Of a stretch of DNA of 13,271 bases, positions 7,372 through 13,271 are shown in pieces. Each line of letters begins with the position of its first letter. Within the stretch, counting starts at the first letter, position 1. The translations under genes were made by a program, and so were the position numbers. The DNA is from an uncultured Bacilli bacterium (GTDB taxonomy: Bacteria > Bacillota_I > Bacilli_A > RF39 > UBA660). The notes under the pieces are model-generated. The model was not told the DNA's origin. It ran no database searches and saw nothing but the letters and a program-made list of their open reading frames with translations. The stretch lies in contig CALWAA010000011.1 of NCBI GenBank assembly GCA_944372725.1, positions 1 to 13,271 on the forward strand, given 5' to 3'.

Positions 7372-9198
7372 CTTCTTTTTTAATTTGCGGATTTTTATTT
7401 GATATTTTAAATTGTATTTTTCGATTGTTTGTTTTTTCTTTAATAGTTTTTCTTCATTTTTTAAAAGAGAATAACGAAGTTTATTTATGTATAATAAATA
7501 TTCTTCATCTAAAGATAATTCGGGATATTTGGATAAAATATTTTGCTCTAGAAAATTCAAATAAGAAAGATTTGTAACTGTTAAATTTAAGGCTTCCTCA
7601 AGAGAATCACTTCCTTTTTTTAGATGTTCTAATTCTGGTGGGGTGTAAGGTAGTGATTTATGTTTTAAAAGATAATCTAATAATTTGAAGTGGTTGTTTA
7701 CGAATATTCCAGCGGTAAACAGGAAAAAGTAGCGATTACGGATAAAGGGGAGTAGGATAAGAGTGGGAAGTTCTAGGCTTTTACTGGCTTTTTTAAGTTT
7801 GATTTTGATTAATTCTTTTTCGATTTTTTCTACTTTTTCTTTACTTAAATTTTCTAGGTCTTCGGCTTTATTTATTAAATGCTCATTTAAATCAATTTGG
7901 TGTTCTAAATGTTGCTTTTTTAAGTTTTCCAGTAGTCCTTTAATTTCTTCTTCTGTAATATTTTCTTCTAAAAGTGCTTTTTCGCTTTCTAAATTTGCTA
8001 TCTTTTTGGTTTCAATATTGTTTTGTAATTTTTTTAGTTTCAATTTCTTAATTAAAATTTCAGTTTTATCTTCCGGTTTTAAATTTAATGTTTTTATTTT
8101 TTCAATTTCTTTTAGCATATTTTCAATTCTAAGTAAAAGCTCATCATAGTTTTTATCTTCAAATTCTGGTTGTTTTTCTAATTTAGATTTTTCAAGTTCT
8201 AACTTTTTAATTTCGTTTTCAATTGGATATAAATTAATGCTTGTGAATTTTATATCTTCCGGCTTTTTTTCTTCTTGTTTTTCTTCTCTTTTTTCTTGTT
8301 TATTTTCCTGTTTTTCTTCTTTCAAACTCGTTTCATTTTTTTCTTCTGGGATTTCTTTTACTATTTCATTGGAATCCATCTTTTCTAGTATATATATATA
8401 CTCTTTTATTTCTTCATTTGATTGTTTTATCTTTATTTCCTCTTTTTCTTTGACAAGAATAGGGGTAGGAATTATTAGAGGTGTTGTTTGGGTGGTAGTT
8501 TTTATTTCTTGATTTTTTAAATCATAGGTTTTATGGAAAGAATTTATGTTGATGGTTGGTGTTTCTTGATTTATTTTAGATTTAGGATTTTCTGATGGTA
8601 TATTTATTTTTGTTGGTTCAGTAATTGTTTTCTTTTCTTCATAGAAGGGATAAGTAGGATTAGAAAATACTAAGTTAGAATTATTTTTCTTTTGATGCTC
8701 TAATGTTTCATTAGAGGGAAGAGTAGGTATTTTCTTAATTTCATTTAACATTAAAAGTTCATCTGTTCCTAATTTTTTGATTTTTTCTTCCAATAATTCT
8801 TTTGTTTCAATGTGTTTTTCTAAAATTTCTTTTTCTAGGATAGGAATTAATTTTTCTTCAAGATATTTTATTATTTCTTCCTCTTGTTTTGTTAATTCGT
8901 ATTTTTTAATATTTTTTTCTTGGCAATAGAATATCAGGATTTCTTCTTTTAACATTTCTTTGGTTGGCTTAAAAATAGAATTTTGGATTAAGCTGTTTGA
9001 ATTTTCATGGGGAATCTCTGTTATATTGTTTTTATTTTCTTTTTTATTTGGTTTTAATTCTTCTTTTCCTTTTTTTATGGTTGGTGTTTCTTCTTTAAAT
9101 AATGAATAAATAAAGCCTATTATTAATATCATTATATATTTTAGCCATCTAAATAGCCATTTAAAAAAGCTTTTCAGTTTATTAAGTAGTTCTTTCAT
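7357..9198 (-). CDS. Lys/Glu-rich coiled-coil membrane protein of unknown function
   Basis: A 613-residue protein I do not recognise. An amphipathic, aromatic N-terminus (FFKWLFRWLKY) leads into a transmembrane helix at about residues 8-32. Then come a charged helical segment (~75-155), a Pro/Thr/Asn-rich low-complexity stretch (~165-255), a very Glu/Lys/Gln-rich block (KEEKQENKQEKREEKQEEKK, ~290-315), long heptad-like coiled coil (~330-470), a short hydrophobic segment (LPTLILLPFIRNRYFFLFTAGIFV, possibly a second membrane or re-entrant segment), and a helical tail ending in a Lys-rich patch. It has almost no cysteine. The start is set at 9198 (MKELLNK) because the upstream in-frame ATG (9216) overlaps the predicted -10 box; the RBS is weak and the leader would be only about 10 bases. 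A scaffold or envelope/division-associated role is possible but cannot be shown. Confidence 0.75.
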   Translation of the reverse strand: MKELLNKLKSFFKWLFRWLKYIMILIIGFIYSLFKEETPTIKKGKEELKPNKKENKNNITEIPHENSNSLIQNSIFKPTKEMLKEEILIFYCQEKNIKKYELTKQEEEIIKYLEEKLIPILEKEILEKHIETKELLEEKIKKLGTDELLMLNEIKKIPTLPSNETLEHQKKNNSNLVFSNPTYPFYEEKKTITEPTKINIPSENPKSKINQETPTININSFHKTYDLKNQEIKTTTQTTPLIIPTPILVKEKEEIKIKQSNEEIKEYIYILEKMDSNEIVKEIPEEKNETSLKEEKQENKQEKREEKQEEKKPEDIKFTSINLYPIENEIKKLELEKSKLEKQPEFEDKNYDELLLRIENMLKEIEKIKTLNLKPEDKTEILIKKLKLKKLQNNIETKKIANLESEKALLEENITEEEIKGLLENLKKQHLEHQIDLNEHLINKAEDLENLSKEKVEKIEKELIKIKLKKASKSLELPTLILLPFIRNRYFFLFTAGIFVNNHFKLLDYLLKHKSLPYTPPELEHLKKGSDSLEEALNLTVTNLSYLNFLEQNILSKYPELSLDEEYLLYINKLRYSLLKNEEKLLKKKQTIEKYNLKYQIKIRKLKKKKKVA

Positions 9199-9214
9199 AA
9201 ATATCACAATGTTC

Positions 9215-9243
9215 ATTTTAACATAAATTTTATTAAATAACAA
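9215..9243 (-). promoter_or_regulatory. Promoter of the coiled-coil protein gene
   Basis: On the minus strand, -35 TTGTTA (9243-9238, 4 of 6) and -10 TAAAAT (9220-9215) are 17 bases apart, with an extended TG at 9223-9222. The expected start near 9208 lies about 10 bases before ATG 9198, giving a nearly leaderless message. Confidence 0.55.
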
Positions 9244-9246
9244 AAA

Positions 9247-9286
9247 AAGAAGAGTAATTATTATTTATTATTTGTTGTATCTTCTT
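9247..9286 (-). terminator. Possible weak terminator after the XRE gene
   Basis: On the minus strand AAGAAGA (9286-9280) can pair with TCTTCTT (9253-9247), and further T follow (9246-9242). The stem is AT-rich and the loop is 26 bases, so it may be inefficient. Confidence 0.25.
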
Positions 9287-9524
9287 CTAATTCTTCAAAT
9301 AGTAATTTAATGGGAATTTCTAATTTTTTTGATATATGATATAACGTATTTAATGAGAAGGTTTGAAAGGAATTATTTTCAATATTGGATATAAAAGTGT
9401 CTGTAAAATTGCATTCACTTGCTAGTTTAGATTGGCTCCATCCTTTTAATTTTCTGTATTTTTTTATATTTTTTCCAACCCAAAAATAAATATAGTTGTC
9501 GTCATCTTTATTTATGTTTGCCAT
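9261..9524 (-). CDS. XRE-family helix-turn-helix transcriptional regulator
   Basis: An 87-residue DNA-binding protein that is essentially one HTH_3 domain: GKNIKKYRKLKGWSQSKLAS, then the turn and recognition helix ECNFTDTFISNIENN (residues ~38-52), then SLNTLYHISKKLEIPIKLLF, the usual fourth and fifth helices. There is no extra effector or peptidase domain. The start ATG (9524-9522) has a perfect AAGGAGG (9537-9531) six bases upstream, which settles it against an upstream in-frame start. It is divergent from the surface-protein operon that starts at 9652; the 127-base gap holds an inverted repeat at that operon's -35 box, so a role as its local regulator is likely but inferred. The DNA-binding assignment is firm; target and signal are unknown. 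Confidence 0.9.
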   Translation of the reverse strand: MANINKDDDNYIYFWVGKNIKKYRKLKGWSQSKLASECNFTDTFISNIENNSFQTFSLNTLYHISKKLEIPIKLLFEELEEDTTNNK

Positions 9525-9586
9525 AGTTTTCCTCCTTATAAATATTATCAATCATTTCTTATTGTTTTGTTATATAACGAATAATG

Positions 9587-9605
9587 GTACAATTAATAGT
9601 TGTAC
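9587..9605. promoter_or_regulatory. Inverted repeat, candidate operator in the divergent region
   Basis: GTACAA (9587-9592) and TTGTAC (9600-9605) form a perfect 6-7-6 dyad. The right arm coincides with the predicted -35 box of the plus-strand promoter. A dyad of this size is typical of an XRE dimer site, and the xre gene is adjacent. Binding is inferred. Confidence 0.45.
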
Positions 9606-9628
9606 TTTTTTGGAAAGTATGATACAAT
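9600..9628 (+). promoter_or_regulatory. Promoter of the surface-protein operon
   Basis: -10 TACAAT (9623-9628) has an extended TG at 9620-9621. A TTGTAC -35 (9600-9605, 3 of 6) sits 17 bases upstream, inside the inverted repeat. Transcription would begin near 9635, just before the AAGGAG of the first gene. Confidence 0.55.
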
Positions 9629-9651
9629 GTAAGCGTTTAAGGAGTGAGGTT

Positions 9652-9870
9652 ATGAAAAATTATAATAATATTAAAAAGCTAAAATCAAATAGGGTGTATA
9701 GCTTAAATGAAATTATGGAAATTTGTAATGTTGAGGTAATGCCAAATTATTATAAAAAAATTAGTAACTGGAATAGTGAGAAAACTGCTATTGGAAAAAG
9801 ATTAATTGAAGATAATAGAAAAGCAGTAAAAGTTGAAGAAGATATGAAAATAATGTTTGTTGAATTGTAA
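9652..9870 (+). CDS. Small unknown protein, first gene of the surface operon
   Basis: A 72-residue soluble protein (MKNYNNIKKLKSNRVYSLNEI...MFVEL) with no signal peptide or membrane segment and one cysteine. I do not recognise a family. The stretch YSLNEIMEICNVEVMPNYYKKISNW could be a small helical, possibly DNA-binding fold, but this is speculative. ATG 9652 is supported by AAGGAG (9639-9644) seven bases upstream and by the promoter at 9600-9628; the open frame continues upstream of the promoter, so earlier starts are not credible. It is followed after 24 bases by the zinc-ribbon membrane protein with no terminator between, suggesting one transcript. Confidence 0.65.
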   Translation: MKNYNNIKKLKSNRVYSLNEIMEICNVEVMPNYYKKISNWNSEKTAIGKRLIEDNRKAVKVEEDMKIMFVEL

Positions 9871-9894
9871 AAATAAAGGGAAGTGAAAGCTCAT

Positions 9895-10782
9895 ATGGCA
9901 TTGATTAAATGTAGGGTGTGTGGTGCTATTAATAAAAAAGAGGCAAAATTTTGTGAAAATTGTGGAATAAAATTAAGCAAGAACAAAAGAAAAATTTTGT
10001 CGATTATTGTTTTGGTATTGATAATAATAGGTGCAATTATATTAAGAGTATATCTTGTAAATGAAAAAAGAAATGACAATAACCAAGAAAAGGAAAATAA
10101 CCATATCGAAGAAAGTATGAAAGATACGTTAAGTAAAGATTTTTCCTATATTAGTACTTTGACTTGCTCTGCTTTAAATAATATAACAGGTATTAATGCA
10201 GAATATATTTTTGCAGACAATGAAATTTATGAATATAATCAAACAAAATTATATTCTAATAATGAAAATTGCAAATTTTATCAAAGCCTCGATTCGACTA
10301 TTATAACTTATGAACTAAGTGGAAATGGAGTACAAACATTGGAAAGTTCTTATAGACAATTCGAAGATGGCTATACAAAGGCTTTTTCTTCTTACTATAA
10401 ACAATATTTTGAGTCACTAGGAAATAACATTCTGTATTCACTTGGAATATCTGCATTAGCCGAGCCAATTGTTTCAATAGATAATCAACTTAAATTGTAT
10501 GAAATTGAAAATAACACGATTTCTTATCAAGATATAGAATGCAATTTTGACGAAGACGAATATGTGATTTATGTTAGTGATGTTATCAAAACAAATAAAG
10601 CATTTTATAAAGTAAAAGGCTATAAAACAAATAAAGAAGAATGTGATAAGTATGTAGATGTAGTTTGTGTCTATGGATATAAGTTAGAAAAAGTCGAAGA
10701 CTTAACTAAATATTATGATGATATAAAAATTGCAATGTATGGATATGCAGTAGATAAAAAAAACAATCTTTATCGTTATTAA
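9895..10782 (+). CDS. Zinc-ribbon single-pass membrane protein with Cys-patterned extracellular domain
   Basis: A 295-residue protein. The N-terminus is a zinc ribbon (C6-x2-C9, C20-x2-C23; KCRVCGAINKKEAKFCENCG), a basic patch (KNKRK) and a transmembrane helix at ~33-54. The rest is predicted extracellular: a charged linker (55-85), then a domain with C91, C126, C216, C250 and C258. The motifs TCSALNNI, LYSNNENCKF, TNKAFYKVKGY and EECDKYVDVVC recur in the same order in the gene at 11449, so the two outer domains are homologous. ATG 9895 is preferred over the in-frame GTG at 9883, which is too close to the purine-rich AAAGGG. The start context and zinc ribbon match the partial gene at 13132. 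Zinc ribbon plus TM plus outer domain is a common layout in Firmicutes surface proteins; function unknown. Confidence 0.82.
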   Translation: MALIKCRVCGAINKKEAKFCENCGIKLSKNKRKILSIIVLVLIIIGAIILRVYLVNEKRNDNNQEKENNHIEESMKDTLSKDFSYISTLTCSALNNITGINAEYIFADNEIYEYNQTKLYSNNENCKFYQSLDSTIITYELSGNGVQTLESSYRQFEDGYTKAFSSYYKQYFESLGNNILYSLGISALAEPIVSIDNQLKLYEIENNTISYQDIECNFDEDEYVIYVSDVIKTNKAFYKVKGYKTNKEECDKYVDVVCVYGYKLEKVEDLTKYYDDIKIAMYGYAVDKKNNLYRY

Positions 10783-10797
10783 GGAGTAGTAAAAAAT

Positions 10798-11433
10798 ATG
10801 AGAAAAACATTATTAATAACAATACCAATTGTATTAGCAATTATAATTATAGTTGCCTTTATTACACAAATCGTAGTAGATAATGCTAATGCTTGGAAAG
10901 TTGAAATTACAAATGATTATGTAAATGTTAGAAAAGACCATTCTGTTTATGAAACACAAATTGATAAAGTATATAAAGGAGATACCTACAAAGTTATTGA
11001 AATTTACTTAGATGACCCTAATTATGTTTGGTATAAAATAGAATTAGATGGTGGTTCTGAGGGATGGATAGCAAGTGGTAGAAATGAACCATACGTTAAA
11101 GAGATTAATAACCCAAATGCAAGTAGTGAAGAAGATTATTTTGTTGATTATAAAAAACCTATCTTAAGATTTTTTGAAGATACTTATAAGACTGAAAGTA
11201 TTGATACTATTACATTAGACCATTTAGAAATTATTGAAGATTCTGAGTATGAAGTAACATATGAAGTCTATAAAGAAGAAGAACCAATAGATGTGCCTGG
11301 ACCTCAATATTGGATACAGTATACAGTAGTTGATGCTTTTGATAATAAAACTGTTAAAGTACAACGAATTGAGTTTGAAATAACTCCCCCTGATGACAGA
11401 GTTTTAGATTTTTCTGAATTAGACTATCAATAA
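10798..11433 (+). CDS. Membrane-anchored bacterial SH3 (SH3b) domain protein
   Basis: A 211-residue protein. Residues 4-27 form a hydrophobic N-terminal anchor or signal. Residues ~33-101 form an SH3b-type domain, with the usual opening YVNVRKDHSVYETQIDKVYKGDTYKVI and the closing WYKIELDGGSEGWIASG. Such domains bind cell wall peptides or other envelope ligands (family knowledge). Residues 115-200 are a second beta-rich, acidic domain (YEVTYEVYKEE, YWIQYTVVDAFDNKTVKVQRIEFEI) that looks Ig-like but is not assigned. It has no cysteine and no catalytic motif for peptidoglycan cleavage. The ribosome binding site AAGGAG (10781-10786) overlaps the stop codon of the preceding gene, 11 bases before ATG 10798, so it belongs to the same transcript. 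Confidence 0.85.
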   Translation: MRKTLLITIPIVLAIIIIVAFITQIVVDNANAWKVEITNDYVNVRKDHSVYETQIDKVYKGDTYKVIEIYLDDPNYVWYKIELDGGSEGWIASGRNEPYVKEINNPNASSEEDYFVDYKKPILRFFEDTYKTESIDTITLDHLEIIEDSEYEVTYEVYKEEEPIDVPGPQYWIQYTVVDAFDNKTVKVQRIEFEITPPDDRVLDFSELDYQ

Positions 11434-11448
11434 AGAAAGGAATAAAAA

Positions 11449-13032
11449 ATGAAGAACATATTAGGTTACTTGAAGAAACATAAATGGATTTTTGTTGCTT
11501 TAGGAATACTTTTAGTTATTGGCTTAGTTTTAATATTCACTTTTGGTAATAAAATGGGTAATGAACAAAAAGTTATTGGAAATATTTCTTGTCCTGCTTT
11601 AAATGATGTTAAAACAATAATTCCTAAAAATGTGTGGAGTGATACAGCCCTAATAATTACTAATAATGGCGATTTATATACTTTTAATGAAAAAAAATAT
11701 AGTGATGAAACAAATTGTAAACAAATTAATGACGATATAAAAGTGACAGGTTATCTAATTACAGATATGAGTGGCTTGTTAATATTTGGAACAGATGACA
11801 GTTATAAGTATAATAGTGATAATAATCAATTAACATTAGAAGAGAATATTGAAAAGTTTCCCGTTATTGCTGCTAATGGATGGTTTACAGATAATCCTTT
11901 TAGTTTAAAAGAAGATGGCATTATTTACCAATGGGATACTTATAATATAGCGACGGGTACCTTTAGTGGAGAAAAAGAATTTTTAAAGTTTGAAGACGAA
12001 AAAATTTTAGACTTTGGAATAACAAATGGTGAAATAAATTATGTTAAAACAGATAAATCATATTATACAAAAAAGCTTGTAAATGAGCAAGAATGCACAG
12101 AATATGCTGATATTGAGTGTAAATATGAGTTATATAAGGATAATTACCTGACTGAAAATTATGATAAAGTAGCGGGTATTATTGAAGGAAATGTAATATT
12201 TAAAAATGGCAATGTTGTTGATTATAATTTGAAAGAAGTGCATAAGTTAGATGAAAAAGCAGACATTAATGTAACATATAATAATGAAAAAGATGGAGAA
12301 AGTGAAGTAATTGAAGAAACACAAGAAAAACAAGAAGATAATAATACAACAAGTGATAAACCAAATAATAATACGACTAAACCGAATACCAACAATAGCA
12401 ACCAAAATAATAATATAATTACTTATGAAATATATTTTAACACAAATGGTGGAAATAATATTAATCCTAAAATTTTAAATGAAAAGGAAATTGTAGGTTC
12501 TTTACCTATACCAACCAAAGAGGGGTACTTGTTTCAATATTGGGAATATGAAAATAATAAATATTATAATCAGATGGATATCATTTTAGAAAATGATATA
12601 ACTTTAAATGCTGTATGGAAAAAAGATATATCATATGATGAAAGACTAAAAGCAAGAGAAAAATTTCGTGAAATTGTAGAAAAATACGGTTATGAAATAG
12701 ACAAAGGTATACCAGGTCGCGCAATAAAAACTTTATGTAATGAACCAGGATATAAAGAATGCAATTGGTTAGATTTTACATTAGAAGATTCCTTTTTTGT
12801 AAGTGTAAATGGCTTATATCAAGATTATTGTTACTATAATTGGAATAAAGAAGCAATACAATGCTATATTACTCCTGATAAAGTAGACTATAGTTATATG
12901 ACAATGCTTAAACGTTATGAAATAATGCTCTTTGAAGAAGTCGATAAAATATATAATGAGTATCTTTCTGCTGGTTATACAGTAGAGTATTTAGAGGCAA
13001 TTAATTGGTCTCGTTCACTCTTTTTGCGCTAA
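11449..13032 (+). CDS. Large membrane-anchored surface protein with Flg_new (InlB B-type) repeat
   Basis: A 527-residue protein. Residues 12-33 are the N-terminal membrane anchor after a short basic start. Residues ~44-265 are an outer domain with C48, C90, C216 and C224, homologous to that of the gene at 9895 (CPALNDV, YSDETNCKQI, ECTEYADIEC). A low-complexity Asn/Thr/Glu/Lys linker spans ~288-323. Residues ~324-391 are one Listeria-Bacteroides (Flg_new/InlB B) repeat: ITYEIYFNTNGGNNI, PTKEGYLFQYWEYENNKYY, ITLNAVW. The last ~135 residues are helical with four more cysteines (C430, C438, C461, C472), and no family is recognised. There is no LPXTG or C-terminal TM, so the protein is held by its N-terminus. 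An AAAGGA site precedes ATG 11449, 15 bases after the SH3b gene. It is the last gene of the operon. Confidence 0.85.
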   Translation: MKNILGYLKKHKWIFVALGILLVIGLVLIFTFGNKMGNEQKVIGNISCPALNDVKTIIPKNVWSDTALIITNNGDLYTFNEKKYSDETNCKQINDDIKVTGYLITDMSGLLIFGTDDSYKYNSDNNQLTLEENIEKFPVIAANGWFTDNPFSLKEDGIIYQWDTYNIATGTFSGEKEFLKFEDEKILDFGITNGEINYVKTDKSYYTKKLVNEQECTEYADIECKYELYKDNYLTENYDKVAGIIEGNVIFKNGNVVDYNLKEVHKLDEKADINVTYNNEKDGESEVIEETQEKQEDNNTTSDKPNNNTTKPNTNNSNQNNNIITYEIYFNTNGGNNINPKILNEKEIVGSLPIPTKEGYLFQYWEYENNKYYNQMDIILENDITLNAVWKKDISYDERLKAREKFREIVEKYGYEIDKGIPGRAIKTLCNEPGYKECNWLDFTLEDSFFVSVNGLYQDYCYYNWNKEAIQCYITPDKVDYSYMTMLKRYEIMLFEEVDKIYNEYLSAGYTVEYLEAINWSRSLFLR

Positions 13033-13053
13033 AAAGTAAAACCTTAAAGTACT

Positions 13054-13091
13054 ATATTGATTATTCATGAATAGTGATATGGCATTTTTTT
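13054..13091 (+). terminator. Possible terminator after the surface operon
   Basis: An imperfect AT-rich hairpin around a CATG loop (ATTATT 13060-13065 against AATAGT 13070-13075, with further pairs outside) is followed by T7 (13085-13091). The stem is weak, and the downstream promoter at 13106 supports a transcription boundary here. Confidence 0.35.
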
Positions 13092-13102
13092 CATGATATT
13101 TG

Positions 13103-13111
13103 TGTTATAAT
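13103..13111 (+). promoter_or_regulatory. Extended -10 promoter of the downstream zinc-ribbon gene
   Basis: A perfect TATAAT (13106-13111) is preceded by an extended TG (13103-13104). No good -35 is seen at 16-18 bases. An AGGAG (13117-13121) follows closely. Confidence 0.55.
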
Positions 13112-13131
13112 AAGTTAGGAGTGTGAGTAAA

Positions 13132-13271
13132 GTGGTCATAATTAAATGTAGTGAATGCGGTGCAGATATAAGCGATAAAGCAAAGGCTTGCCCTAAATGT
13201 GGATATAAAACACCTAATAAAGCAATACAAAAGATTAAAAAAACAGTTTTCAAATATTGGTACATATTAAT
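13132..13271 (+). CDS. Zinc-ribbon protein (3' partial)
   Basis: Only the first 46 codons are visible; the frame is still open at the end of the window. The start is GTG 13132, because AGGAG (13117-13121) is ten bases upstream, while another in-frame GTG at 13123 is one base from it. The protein begins with a zinc ribbon C6-x2-C9 ... C20-x2-C23 (KCSECGADISDKAKACPKCG), identical in cysteine positions to the gene at 9895, followed by a basic stretch and what may be the beginning of a membrane helix (FKYWYIL). It is probably a paralogue or a further member of the same surface gene cluster. Confidence 0.8.
   Translation, partial: MVIIKCSECGADISDKAKACPKCGYKTPNKAIQKIKKTVFKYWYIL

Noticed and set aside
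7359..8512. Plus-strand open frames (7359-7577, 7763-8149, 8237-8512) opposite the coiled-coil gene
   Set aside because: They are Ser/Phe-rich mirror images of Lys/Glu codons on the other strand, and lie opposite a single long frame that has its own promoter and terminator.
13065..13265. Minus-strand open frame at the right end
   Set aside because: It lies opposite a zinc-ribbon gene that has a promoter, RBS and four well-placed cysteines; the minus frame has no RBS.
1..13271. Mycoplasma genetic code (UGA = Trp)
   Set aside because: UGA ends yceD and the 728-residue gene at sensible positions, and the tryptophan codons checked are UGG.
1..13271. tRNA/rRNA genes, CRISPR arrays, insertion sequences or transposases
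   Set aside because: I saw no cloverleaf, regularly spaced repeats, transposase-like protein or flanking inverted repeats.

Overview
The window is AT-rich bacterial DNA with compact genes, purine-rich ribosome binding sites, extended -10 promoters, a T-box riboswitch and the yceD-rpmF pair. This points to a low-GC Firmicutes/Bacilli genome, plausibly one of the uncultured gut Bacilli related to Mollicutes (RF39-like) or Erysipelotrichia. That placement is inference. UGA serves as a normal stop (yceD and the 728-residue membrane protein) and the tryptophans checked are UGG, so the standard code applies rather than the Mycoplasma code.

Region 1 (1-1074) is the 3' part of a gene for a large secreted or surface protein. 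Its last ~150 bases switch abruptly to GC-rich sequence with runs of NNC codons, the look of a diversity-generating retroelement (DGR) variable repeat. No reverse transcriptase or template repeat lies in the window.

Region 2 (1075-7355) is mostly core genome. yceD (DUF177) and rpmF (ribosomal protein L32) form a two-gene operon with its own promoter and a GAAA-loop terminator. Next is a single-pass membrane protein whose extracellular part is two diverged copies of one module. Then comes a Val-type T-box leader with terminator, controlling a Nudix hydrolase gene that overlaps valS by 7 bases.

Region 3 (7357-9524, minus strand) holds a Lys/Glu-rich coiled-coil membrane protein, converging on valS through a shared bidirectional terminator, and a small XRE-family regulator.

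Region 4 (9652-13271) runs divergently from the regulator. A short unknown protein is followed by three membrane-anchored extracellular proteins: a zinc-ribbon/TM protein, an SH3b protein, and a large protein with a Listeria-Bacteroides (Flg_new) repeat. The first and third share a cysteine-patterned extracellular domain, so they look like parts of one surface system. The window ends inside another gene starting with the same zinc ribbon. A 6-7-6 inverted repeat in the divergent region covers the predicted -35 box of this operon and is a candidate operator for the XRE protein.

The most unusual elements are the DGR-like variable region at 880-1003 and the XRE / zinc-ribbon / SH3b / Flg_new surface cluster at 9261-13271, which I do not recognise as a described system.
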